Shown here: positions 1-9,853 of the stretch, piece by piece | Layout of the letters: every line of letters starts with the position of its first letter | How positions within the stretch are numbered: position 1 is the stretch's first letter | From: Heliocybe sulcata | Taxonomy: Eukaryota > Basidiomycota > Agaricomycetes > Gloeophyllales > Gloeophyllaceae | DNA length: 54,752 nt | NCBI GenBank assembly: GCA_004369045.1 | Contig: ML213544.1 | Coordinates: forward strand, 8,029-62,780 | Direction: 5' to 3' | The notes under the pieces: generated by a model | What the model saw: the letters and a program-made list of their open reading frames with translations, nothing else | What the model was told of the DNA's origin: nothing | The model's database searches: none | Position numbers and translations under genes: made by a program

Positions 1-102
1 CAACAAGTGCAAAACAGAAAGTGGCCGCACCGCGTGACACGTGACGTCACGTCACGGTGGCTGAAAGCGAAGGTGGCTGAAGGGGAGCCCTTACAGGAAC
101 CT

Positions 103-666
103 CACCGGTCCCATGTAGAGCGGGCCGGAGAACTCGCCACACTTGGGCCTCGGTGGGCTCTGTAGAGGTATGCGAACCCTTGTATGAATTTTCCGTTTTC
201 GCTGATGTATGAGTGGATGGAGCCGAATATGGACTATCCGCTGAACGGCATGATGGTGAACTTCACCCGTCCAGGCTGGGACGTGTTGACCGAAGGCGAT
301 CGGGCTACAGAGTTCTCTGAGCAATGGTTCAACGATAGAATGGGTGGAATTACGTTTGCTCAGAGCGTAAAAACCTTTGTTCATCCAGTTATCCGATTAA
401 TTCTGAATGCCGACAGGGGCGTTGAGCGACTCGTAGGATCGAGTCATGGAGCCTGTCATCTCTGCTTGGAGTGGACGGAACTCTATAACGAGACCTACGG
501 TGTTCACTGGGAGTGCAGCGCGGATCTAGGCAGGTCAGACGCGACGTGGGCCTATCCTTGGAGTTCATCATTCGAGAAGAAAATTAGAGCCCTTACATCC
601 CAGATATTGCAAAACGTGCTTGATAACCTTTGGATCGAATATGACGATTACGAATACGTATGGTAG
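103..666 (+). pseudogene. OTT_1508-like deaminase copy A, 5'-truncated and catalytically altered
   Basis: C-terminal part of the deaminase-like family found at six other places in this window. The open frame 184-666 (160 codons) ends with the family's C-terminal block: a H-P-x-I-R-L-I-L strand-helix segment near 379-402, a C-H-L-C pair near 457-468, then the E-L-Y-N-E and W-A-Y-P segments. The catalytic position is V (HPV, codon GTT) where the paralogues have E (HPE or HAE). Upstream, the same frame from about 103 still resembles the paralogues (A-T-L-G-L-R-W) but is cut by a TAG at 163-165, and the N-terminal half is absent. I read it as a decaying or deaminase-dead copy. An unseen intron near 160-185, or a start outside the window, could soften the pseudogene call. 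Confidence 0.6.
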
Positions 667-1544
667 AATGACTTGTTCACGGAATAAAGCTGTTATTCAC
701 GACTCGATTCATGTAACATAGAGGTGCCAACTCACCGGAAATTTCCCTATATAACGAGCTTGGTAGACAAGTGGTGCTAAAACATCCTCAAGAAATATTC
801 ACGACATAGGTATAATGCAGAAGAGAACCATGCTTGCGCAGTGATATCCGTGTGACCTCTGGTGACGTGACAAAATGTTTTGTCACGCAGAAACATCAGG
901 TCAAAACCCCCTCCCAACTTACGTTCGGCTTGTCTGTTCCTCATCCATTGCACATGCCTGGTACTCGGTCAATATTACGAGACCTATCACGGACTCTCTC
1001 GGCTCTCTGATACAGAGCTTGACTGGATTGAGCCTCGGGACTGCAGCCATTTTACCTGACTGTCCCTTACCTCGCATTCGTCTTTCCGGGAAACCTACCG
1101 CATATCAGACCACCCACTATAGATGGTTAGCCATATGTAAGTATTTAGACACTCCCGCTTACCCAGATACCGCATAGTGGTCGAGTTTCCGACCAATGCC
1201 TTCTGAGAAAGTTCGATAAACTGCAGGGCATCACTGGGCGCAGACTCCTAGTACTCATAGTCGCTCTCTCGTACAACGATGTCCTCAAAAGAATTCAGAA
1301 CTGGCGCCCTTCCCGATAATCTCCCGTTCCGTAACGACGGTCGGATTCAGACCTCATGATCAAGGAATGTCCTACTCGAGACATGATTGAATCTCGATGA
1401 GACGGACGCCACACGAGAGACAGTGAACATATTATTTTGTATGGACAATAACATTCGGTCCACCTCAACCCATAGTACGACTCCCCAAGCTTCGGAAAAA
1501 CGTATTACGGGTGCGGACTATGCAGGTCACAAAAATGCCGCTGG
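667..1544. other. Intergenic, nothing recognised
   Basis: About 880 bp between the broken deaminase copy A and the truncated inverted copy. Open frames here (for example 875-1177) are short, show no domain and have no paralogue in the window. No RNA gene or repeat was seen. Confidence 0.4.
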
Positions 1545-1679
1545 ATGATCCGTGCGATGTTCACTCCTTCCGAGATGGCCGAACGTGAGACACTGCAAAT
1601 CAGTCTCCAGTCTTTATCTCTTCCAGCGGCTCAGAACGTGTACGTCCTCCCAGCGTTCTCTGGTTATTCAAGCACACCT

Positions 1680-2062
1680 TTGACCCATAAATCTTCAGCA
1701 CGAGCGCCACTAGCGGTGAGTGAAGGTTTGATCTACTTCCGTATGCCTGTCTGACAGGGATCTCCGCCGTTACAGATGACAAGCAGGTGAAACTGAACAA
1801 CGAGCTCCAAGATTTGAGCGTTTTCTGGTGTCCCTATGCCAGGCTTCGCTCGGGCGTCACTTCCGTGACCAGTGACCGAGTCCCCAAGGATCGCTCTCTC
1901 TGCTTTCTGGATCACCTCGCGTTGGCCTCCGCCACTGGACACCATGGGTGGACCACTGCGGTCACTATGCAGCTTGAAGGAGAGAAGCTGGTTCACATGA
2001 CGCCAGCCATGAACGGCAACCCCTCCGAGCGGGATCGCATCGCATGCATGGCTGAACTGGCC
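1680..2062 (+). pseudogene. N-terminal relic of a deaminase, inverted partial copy of the gene at 2365-3711
   Basis: Positions 1776-2062 encode a segment closely matching the N-terminal ~90 residues of the minus-strand gene at 2365-3711. Shared motifs in order are V/S-F-W-C-P-Y-A-R, T-S-V-T-S-D-R-V-P, G-H/N-H-G-W-T-T and A-M-N-G-N-P-S. The upstream 60 bp intron is also conserved: donor GTGAGTGAAGG at 1716 and acceptor TTACAG ending at 1775, the same length and donor as in the full gene. Similarity fades after about 2062, so the middle, the H-x-E and the C-x-x-C are missing. The pair is tail to tail, about 300 bp apart. This is a truncated duplicate made after the intron existed. Confidence 0.7.
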
Positions 2063-2364
2063 AATACTGCCGCTGATACTATGCACTACCTGCTCTTCGA
2101 AGTTCAGTCCACGTGCAGAACGGGTTGGCATGGCGGGACTGGCTAATACTGGACGTTGAATGTCGAACGATGCCACGGCGGCAGAACGTCACTGTGCTTC
2201 ATTATATGCATTACTCTATCTCCCACGAGCCACGTCCTTAAAGCTCAATTTACCGGCTACCCTGCCCGCTCAATATGGTCAGTCTGCACATTACGGGATT
2301 CAATCACCGCCATCTCAACTCGAAGCCTGGTTGTATCAATCATTTGTATGTGCCGGACCTCCAA

Positions 2365-3711
2365 TCAGTTCCAGCCTCTATTGATTTCGATGCAAACTTC
2401 GCTTGTCAGAACAGACGAGACTTCCTTACAGACCGCATCATCGAGCCTCCTGTCGTGCCCGGGAAGCTTCCAGGTCCAGTCAAGATGAGGAGGACCATGA
2501 CTCGTCTTCCACTTCTTCCCCTTGCAGCTGCGGATCCAGTGCCTGCAGCACGCGCAAGGGCCATCGCTGACGCCGACCAAGGGCAGCGTTGACGATTGCG
2601 CTGCTAGGATCAGGCGTATCTCAGGATGAACTGAGACTTCCACGACGTCTTTCCATTGCAAGTACTCCATCATGCCAACCATTATCTCCTCCTGCTCCTT
2701 CTCGTCGTTAGGAAGGACATCATAGATGCTGACCGTCGGCTTGGGTATCGCCTCGAGGCTGATCTGCACTGGCTTTCGCAACAGCCTAATCGTCTGCATG
2801 TGCGCAGCGTCGTGCAGCCATTCGACAGTAAGCTTGGAGTTTGAATTCTGGAATGATGGTATGATGGCTGACATGATGGTATGGTATTGCCCCAGCCGCG
2901 CGAGCCTATATCGAAATAATCCAATGAAGACAATGTTGAGGTCCTTGTTCCTACTGGTGTAGAGTGTTTGTAGAGCACGCGCGCGACTCAAGTGGTGTGC
3001 AAGGAACAGGATTGACCTGATATGGTCATTGGATGCATTACGAACGCTCTGTATCGTGCAAGGCTGCAATTCCTGGATCTTGGAGTGCAGAGCGTGAAAT
3101 AGGGCACGGACATAATCGGAGATGTGCTGCCCCTCATGCCGGTTGTAAGACTTCTGTACCTCCTCCAAGCCGGGAAGCTCATCTGAATCGACGGTCCATT
3201 TCACCTCAGACAGCGGGAACTCGCGCTCTAAAAAGGAGGAAAGTCTGAGTCCCACTTCTTGAATCACGTTGCTGAGATGTGGGGCGGCGTATCTTCGCAA
3301 ATAATGTATAAAGGCTTCGTCCGACTGTCCGGTGCTTCCATGTAACAATTCCAGGAGTGCCGTAGCCGCGTGGCGGTCCTCATCGGAGGGGTTCCCATTC
3401 ATGGCCAGCGTGAGGTGGATTATCTTCTCTCCTTCAAGCTGCATAGTAGCTGCGGTCGTCCACCCATGGTTTCCAGTGGCGAAGGCCAGCACGAGGTGAT
3501 CCAGCAAACAGAGGTTGCGATCCTCGGGGACTCGATCGCTGGTCACAGAAGTGACATCCGAGCGAAATCTAGCGTAGGGGCACCAGAAAACCTCCAGGAC
3601 TTGGAGCTCTTCGCTCAGTTTGATCTGCTTCTCATCTGGCAGCACAAAGGCTTTTGTTAGAGAGGCATGCGTAAGCGAATGAGCCCTTCACTCACGGCTG
3701 GGGGCGTTCAT
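2365..3711 (-). CDS. OTT_1508-like deaminase family protein, copy B (intact)
   Basis: Two exons, 428 residues. Exon 1 (3711-3696) is a 16 nt coding piece starting ATG-AAC-GCC. The intron is 3695-3636 (60 bp, GTGAGT to GCCAG), and exon 2 is 3635-2365. I chose this start because the donor, acceptor and intron length are conserved in the inverted relic at 1680-2062, and exon 2 has no early ATG of its own. The N-terminal ~300 residues are a helical region without a domain I can name. The C-terminal third carries the deaminase signature: V-S-V-H-P-E-I-R-L-I-L, then C-A-C-C-R-H-W-I about 26 residues later. H-x-E and C-x-x-C form the zinc site of the cytidine-deaminase fold. The family is known in bacteria as predicted effector domains and in fungi as expanded proteins of unknown substrate. 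Catalysis here is inferred from motifs only. Confidence 0.75.
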
Positions 3712-4710
3712 GATGGGGAGTTGCGGGAATTAGCGCCAAGGTGATCGTGGATAAGAGATGCAGCTCGAATAACCCGATATTGTTGATGGTTCGTATGCGT
3801 TCTGTGACACTGGAAGGGAGAAGAGGCTTGCAGACTAACTACTTCGACGACCTCGGGAGCGCATGAGAAACGACACCCTAACCGGGTTTCGCTGGGGATC
3901 AAAGCGTTGACTTGAGGGTGCAAGTGAGGGTTGAGGACATTCAGCTAGAGCTATTCGCACAGAAAGAGATCCCGACGGCCGTGACCCGGCAACAAATGCC
4001 AGAGGACTCAGCTTTCAGCGGAGAAACCGGGAGCGAGAGTGGGTGTCCTTCGGATGCCTGATATCACAGCAACACAATATTCCAGATGAAAAAGAAATCG
4101 CCCCACGTATAGTTAGGGTGGATCTGTAGCGAACCGGTGTAACAGAATGCATTTCAGAGAAAATTTGACGCATGAAACGTACGTAAAGGATGAACGGCTT
4201 TCATATCGATGTTCGAAGCAATGGAAAAGTCGTCAAGAGTACACTCTCCTCATTGGGCTCTTTTACCGAACAGATACGGTGGCACTGCGGCATGTAACAG
4301 CCTAAACACGACCGACGTGCGATATGTCGATCAGTGTCTTGGAGAAGCCATAAAATAGTGCGGTGGAGCGCACTGATGAGGACGGAGCAGAGTAGAAGGC
4401 ACATCTGCAGACACAGACCAGCAAGTCTTCTTGTTACGTCGTCACGAGAGCCGTGTAGATGCGTTAGATGCCAGATTTTCTGAGTAGGAGTTCGGACGGG
4501 GTACGAGCGGGTAACCTAGGGCGGTCAAACCAGATCCGCCGCACAATGCAGCGCCTCAAGGCCTCAATGATGGTCAGAGAATTCCTGCGAAACGCAGCAT
4601 ATATATTATACGTCCTAGTGCTATGACACTGCTTAGCTGAGGTATCCACAATCACTTCGATAGGATACACGTACAGCGATAAAGAGAACACTTCCTTCCT
4701 ATCCACCTCA
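3712..4710. other. Intergenic, nothing recognised
   Basis: About 1 kb upstream of deaminase copy B and downstream of cwc15. Frames are short and featureless. No repeat shared with the rest of the window was noticed. Confidence 0.4.
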
Positions 4711-5753
4711 CTACTAAAACAACATCATGAGAGAACGCAGAGCACACACACAAATCCCAGACATACCTTGATAAACTTGGACATGAACCTCCTAGAGGGA
4801 AGTGAGCCAAACGAAAACTCGCTCCACATACAAGAAACACGCACTTGTGAAACTCTGTCCGCAGTAAATCATTCACGAACTGCCCCGACCGCGCATCCTT
4901 CTCCCTCGAACTCACAGCCTGGTTCTTAAATATCAAATCTAACACCCCGCACCCATCAGCCCACCCACCTCAACAAAACTCAATCAAACGACTCACCGTC
5001 GTCCCACCGCCTCTTCACCGCAAACGTCCCGGGGGCCGTCGTACTCAACCCGTCAGGCCCCTGCCCGAGCGCAGCAGCGAGGTGCGAGAGCAGCGGGTTG
5101 CCCGCGGCGATCTGCGCCTCGCGCTCCGCCTCCCTCCCCGCGCTCTCCTCGCGCTCCTGCCGCGCCTTCTCCTCCGCGCGCTCTCGCTTAATCTTCTCCA
5201 GCTCCTTCAGCAGCTCCTCCGTATCGTCCTCCTCTTCCTCATCGCTATCCTCCTCCTCCTCCTGGTCCTCGCCCTTGTCCATGACCACATCCCCATCCCC
5301 GTCCTTATCCTTATCCTTATCACCGTCCTCGTCGTCATCATCATCCCTATCCATCTCCAACGCCTCCTGCAAAATCTTCCTCCGCTTACTCGCCTCCTCC
5401 TCCTCCCCACCCTGCATAATCGCCTTGCGCGCCTCCCCGGCGCCCTCAACCTCCAACGGCGGCTTCCCCTCCGCCTTCCTCTTCCGATTCCTCGCCTCCG
5501 CCTCCGCCGCCACCAACTCCATCCGTAAATCGCGCTTCGCCACCTCCGCCTGCGCCGTCTGCCCCGGCTGCCTGCACACACAAACCAAATCAGCACCACT
5601 ACACCCACTGCAAAACACAACCCAGGAGTGACAAGCGCACCTGAACTTGAGCTTCGTGTGCGCGGCCATGTCGCGCACGGAGAACTGCCGCGACCCGCCC
5701 TTGACGTCGCGCGCCTGCGCCGGGTCCCATGTCGGTCGGTGCGCTGTCGACAT
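4711..5753 (-). CDS. cwc15: Pre-mRNA splicing factor Cwc15/Cwf15
   Basis: Cwc15 is a component of the Prp19/NTC-containing spliceosome and acts in nuclear pre-mRNA splicing. Five exons give 269 residues: 5753-5641, 5571-4997, 4938-4845, 4791-4767 and 4713-4711. The N-terminus shows M-S-T-A-H-R-P-T-W-D-P-A, then H-T-K-L-K-F-R. The middle is a long Asp/Glu-rich and coiled-coil-like stretch. The C-terminus has the family signature K-R-R-W-D-D, F-K-N-Q-A, F-V-N-D-L-L and F-H-K-R-F-M-S-K-F. These blocks are recovered only by splicing three small introns (4996-4939, 4844-4792, 4766-4714). Unspliced frames hide them and would add a false N-terminal extension to 5858. The last intron leaves a 3 nt final exon that is just the TAG stop. 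Length and ends fit the family. Very likely a functional single-copy housekeeping gene. Confidence 0.9.
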
Positions 5754-6696
5754 TATGCAGAGTGACGGGGAGGTAAGGGAGAGGGTGGCTTTGGCGAAGG
5801 AAAGGATGGGACTAACGGCACTATCGTGGGAGTTGTAATGATGGGACCCCGAAGGCACCTCCCTGATATCTCGTTCTTATCGCGTTCCGTGCAAAGCTTT
5901 CATCTTGCAGCACCTCGACGCCGACTGTGCTCTCTGCGAATTCCATAGATACAGGCAACCTCACACTGAAAGACCTCGTGCAATGTTCCAAATTTCTGTG
6001 CAGCACCTCGACAGCGCTCAGCGACCCATAGCCCGCCGTCTTGTACACGACGCCGTCCGGAAAACCTTGTATTCTCGCACCCGACTTAACATCTATGTAT
6101 CATTGACGAAAAGGAACGCGACCCTACTGCTCCTCTCTGCGGAATAGTCTCTTTTTTTCCTCATGCAGAACCGACACCGCCAACATCCTTCTGTGTACGT
6201 ATCCACACGCAACCCACCATCGCCTGTCTTTCCTCTACCTGTTCCCCGACGCTACTGCAGTTACCATCGCCGATTCATATACCAGTAGTGTAAGCAATCC
6301 GGCCGCTTTTCGGCGTGCCCAGCACAATTTGTCCTGATCATCGTCGAGCAAATTGTGCAGTGCACCTCGCAAAACTTGTTGTCCGCGTTCGACGTTATGC
6401 TGGAACGCGACGTTATGCTGATTTCAGACACGGGGACAAGGTCAACAACTTAACCTAAATGCGCATACAGTTACCAAGTCCATCACTGTCCAAGGTTTAG
6501 ATGGCTGAGGCACTCGGCCAACGAACGGTCCATATGGCTAACTGAGCCAGAGGATCAACAGTGATCAATCACAATTCACAATACACAAGTCGGTTACATG
6601 GGACGATACAGGTAATTTTGCAATACAAATGTCCAAGGTACGCATACAAGTGTCAGCGTGAAGTAACACGAGGCAGTACCAAACCAAGTCCGTTTT
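5754..6696. other. Intergenic between cwc15 and the CFEM gene
   Basis: About 940 bp with no supported gene. It holds a short direct repeat (CGACGTTATGCTG twice near 6389-6421) and a small inverted repeat (CACAATTTG and CAAATTGTG near 6325 and 6350). It is likely the cwc15 promoter plus the 3' region of the CFEM gene. Confidence 0.4.
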
Positions 6697-7420
6697 TTAC
6701 AACATGGCCACAGCGCCGACGACAGCACCAACAACCGCCGTAGCCAAGCCCATCCAAGCACCCTTGCTGGTCAAACCGACAATCGCGCCGGCTGCACTTG
6801 ACGAGGTGGCAGCAGAGGCGGCAGCGGACGTAGCCGAAGAGATGCGCGACGAGGCGGCTGAAGCGATGGACGACGCGCGGGAGGCCGCGGATGAGGAGAG
6901 GGATGAGATCGCCGAGGACGCGGAATTGGAGATGGATGAGGCCGACGAGGAAGCCGAAGAGGCGGGGGAGGTAGCGGTGGACGAGCCCGAGGAGCCGGTC
7001 GAGGAGGCTCCCGAAGCCGACGATGACGAGTCTGAAAAGGGGCAGAGTTAGGACAGGTGTGAAGGGACGACGTTTAGGTTCACTTACAGCTAGCGCACTC
7101 CGCCTGCTGCAGCTGCTGCGCTGCGGCCACTTCCGCCGACGAGCAGGAGCTCTGGAGGCAGGAGAGCGCCGACTGCTGGAAGGCGGTGCTAGTGCAGACG
7201 CAGCTCAAGTCCGTGCTGCGCATCGTATGCCATGGTGAGCATGTCTAGTCTGTCTGCAGAGCAGTCAAGACACTCACATGGACGAGCAGCCGTTCTGCTG
7301 GGCGGCGGTGGTGATGCAGTTAGTGAGGCAAGGGGTGAGACTCGGGATGGCGCCGGAAGAGCTCTGGGCGTAGGCGCCTAGGACGAGCGCGGCGGTCGTG
7401 GCAATCTTCAAAGCGTACAT
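6697..7420 (-). CDS. CFEM-domain GPI-anchored cell-surface protein
   Basis: Three exons (7420-7278, 7215-7088, 7031-6697) give 201 residues. Residues 1-19 form a signal peptide (M-Y-A-L-K-I-A-T-T-A-A-L-V-L-G-A-Y-A). Residues ~28-92 are a CFEM domain with eight cysteines in the expected spacing: P-C-L-T-N-C, N-G-C, I-T-D-L-S-C-V-C, L-S-C, S-S-C and A-E-C. A long Ser/Ala-rich stalk follows. The last ~25 residues are hydrophobic and end in A-V-A-M-L, typical of a GPI attachment signal. Both introns (62 and 56 bp) are GT-AG and needed to join the cysteines. CFEM proteins are fungal wall or membrane proteins linked to heme/iron capture, adhesion or host interaction; which applies here cannot be told. 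The Asp of the D-L-S-C motif, used for heme in some CFEM proteins, is present. Confidence 0.9.
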
Positions 7421-7522
7421 GGCGACTGGCAAGATGGCTGGAGAATGTGGGAGTATAAGAGTGTCTGGTAAGATCGTACGACTGAGGCGAAGGGTAAGTT
7501 CTAGGCATCCATTCAGTTAGAG

Positions 7523-7530
7523 TTTATATA
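7523..7530 (-). promoter_or_regulatory. TATA box of the CFEM gene
   Basis: TATATAAA on the minus strand about 105 bp upstream of the ATG at 7420. The distance leaves room for a roughly 70 bp 5' leader, which supports the chosen start. Confidence 0.6.
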
Positions 7531-9853
7531 GCCTGCGGGAAAACGTGGGAAGTCGGAGCATTGAGTACAGCTGTCGGGCCTTCCAGGGCCTTCCTCGTTC
7601 CATCCGGTCACGAGTGGAGAGAAGCACGACAGGAATACCGCGAGGATCTGGATCATTCGCCGCGTTGGGAAAGAGGACTGACGTTTTGGGCTGTCCTCGT
7701 CACGCGGACGCACGTGCACTGGAGCAGTTTGGACAGCCCGCCGCGCGCGATTCATTCCGTGGCGGCTGTCGCAGGAGAAAAACTCAGACTCGCAGACGCA
7801 AGTCCTTCTCCCGCTCTTCCCAATTCACCGCAGGTGTATTTCTAAAGTTATTTTTTAGGTGTGAGCGGGAAGAGAAGTCAGAGGTTTCGGACGCCTCGTG
7901 CCTAGGATCTACGTCAAATGCCTCGAGCGGGTGACAGCCGGGCGTCACCTGTCAGCGCCTGTCAATTCTACTCCTTCCGCAGGTTCACCACTTACGCTGC
8001 GCTTCGTCATATGTGAAAGGGCTCCATTACGTATACGCCACATCATGGTTAGGAACGGAAATTCGAGGTCGAAATTCGGGGCCTCGGAGGACGGAGGATG
8101 CGGGTGTGGCTTGTGGCTTTCGGCGTTAGTTTGATGCGGTACTTGCGTGGCCGGTTTAAGGTAGTTGATCAACGGATGTTTGACTCCTCTCACTAACTAG
8201 AGCAAACAGGAACTTGTTCAGGTCGAGACGCCACAGGTCTGTACGCCACAATAATTTTCAATGCTATCAATGCATGGAGTTTCCATACTTCGGCATGGAA
8301 TCAAGAGAACCAGGATGCTGTGTCGGTGCTAGCACGTACAAGGCACGCGATAGCCCTTGCGCGAGCAATGACAGAGTACTGTCAACTGAACATTAAGATG
8401 TTGTGTAAGCGCGTATTGCGTCCTGCCATTTGAACAAGAGCGATAATTGCTATGCTGGAAGCGTAGACTCACTTCGCTTATCCTTGGGTCCTCGTCGAAA
8501 AGCTCGTAAAGTAAGTGCCGAACGTCTTGGACGTCCGGCTGCGGAGATATGAGGAACCCTCACGAACAATACTGCAGCCTGTAGGAAAATAGGGTCTCCC
8601 ATTCCGAACTTGCTCACAGGTTATTCCACGCTATATAGTCCCGAAAATCTTGAGTCAAGGTTCGAAATCCGTTCACGGAGTGGAAATATCCATACTGACC
8701 GTCGGCGCTTGACGCGCCTATACATACTCCGACTCTGGATAGCACAGTCCACTGCTTGACGGCCCTTGCGAGCTTCATGCGCTTAACCAACCCGGGCCAC
8801 CGCTCGGGACGATTAGACGCTCGCGTCCGTCAGGACCTCTGAGGCATGTCCAAAGCTCCTTATCACAACAAGCTGATATCCTTTCGAATTCGGAGACACA
8901 TTGACTGCATTTTTCCCCAGCGATGGAGGGGGCCATGTCCTACCTACGCGTAAAAGCTGATCGGATTCGGAGACCAGCTATGAACGGTCGTTACTGCTCC
9001 GGAGTACGAACAACGGCTTCCTGGTTGATACAGGCCTACAAATGTCGCTCACGGTGAATTTAGGATGCGTCTGCTATGAAATGAGCCTACCTCAAGCCAT
9101 ATGTGCTATGATCACCGCCGCCTCGACACTGATTTCTCGCACTGAACCCGATGTCGTTGAAGGAGAAGCACGTCGGTCAACTATTTCACTTGTTAGAAAC
9201 GGAAGCGAGAGCGGGAAAGTGATAGGACGCACTATAGCTATTGTATGCCCACCTTTGAACTGATTCGCCTTCAAGCTTCAGGCCTCAGGCCTCAGGACTT
9301 GGCTCCATGTATGTCGGAGCTGGCTGGCTATTAATCTGCCTAGTACTATGAACCAAGCGAACCGGGACCGTCGCTGTCGGTGTTTGCCAGCGAGCAATCT
9401 TGGTGCATGCTCGTCCTCGTCAACTTGCCGTCTTTTTCACTCACGCACCATGTCCCTTCATCTTGGCAATGGTCGATGCGTGGTTACTAAGACTACGGCT
9501 TCACCAAAATTATTTCGGCACCCAGTCTTCGGTCCTGCACGCAAGATGTCGTGCGAACTCGTCATTTGTGGCTTTTGCATTGCGGTTGGACCTGCCCTAA
9601 ACGTGTCATGTGACCTAGAATCCTCCCCGCACGAGAAATTGAGACAGCGGTGAATATCGACTGTTGAGCGGGTTATTTTGCTCTCTTTCCCATAGCCAGA
9701 CACGCGACAAATAAGACTGATGGATCGTCAACAGTTCTGTGGCTCGTTTTTCGCGTGCCGCTGATGATGCAGCACCTTGCACGTCGGTATCCTGACCCAC
9801 CTATGTCCCGTAAATAACACGAATAAATATGTAGGCGCATCCGCGTAGTCCAA
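7531..9853. other. Long intergenic stretch, nothing recognised
   Basis: About 2.3 kb between the CFEM gene and the first glutaminase gene. Frames are short, lack paralogues in the window and show no domain. A three-unit TCAGGCC-type microrepeat lies near 9277-9297. Old repeats or long UTRs are possible but not visible. Confidence 0.35.

Noticed and set aside
5082-5631. Long plus-strand open frames rich in Leu or Ser over the cwc15 gene
   Set aside because: They are antisense shadows of the Asp/Glu/Lys-rich low-complexity core of Cwc15; the minus strand carries the conserved family ends.
6704-7051. Plus-strand frame rich in Ala/Glu/Asp
   Set aside because: It is the antisense of the Ser/Ala-rich stalk of the CFEM protein, whose cysteine domain and signal peptide are clear on the minus strand.
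8625-8700. T-arm-like string GGTTCGAAATCC
   Set aside because: The loop is one base too long and there is no matching acceptor stem, D-arm or anticodon arm.
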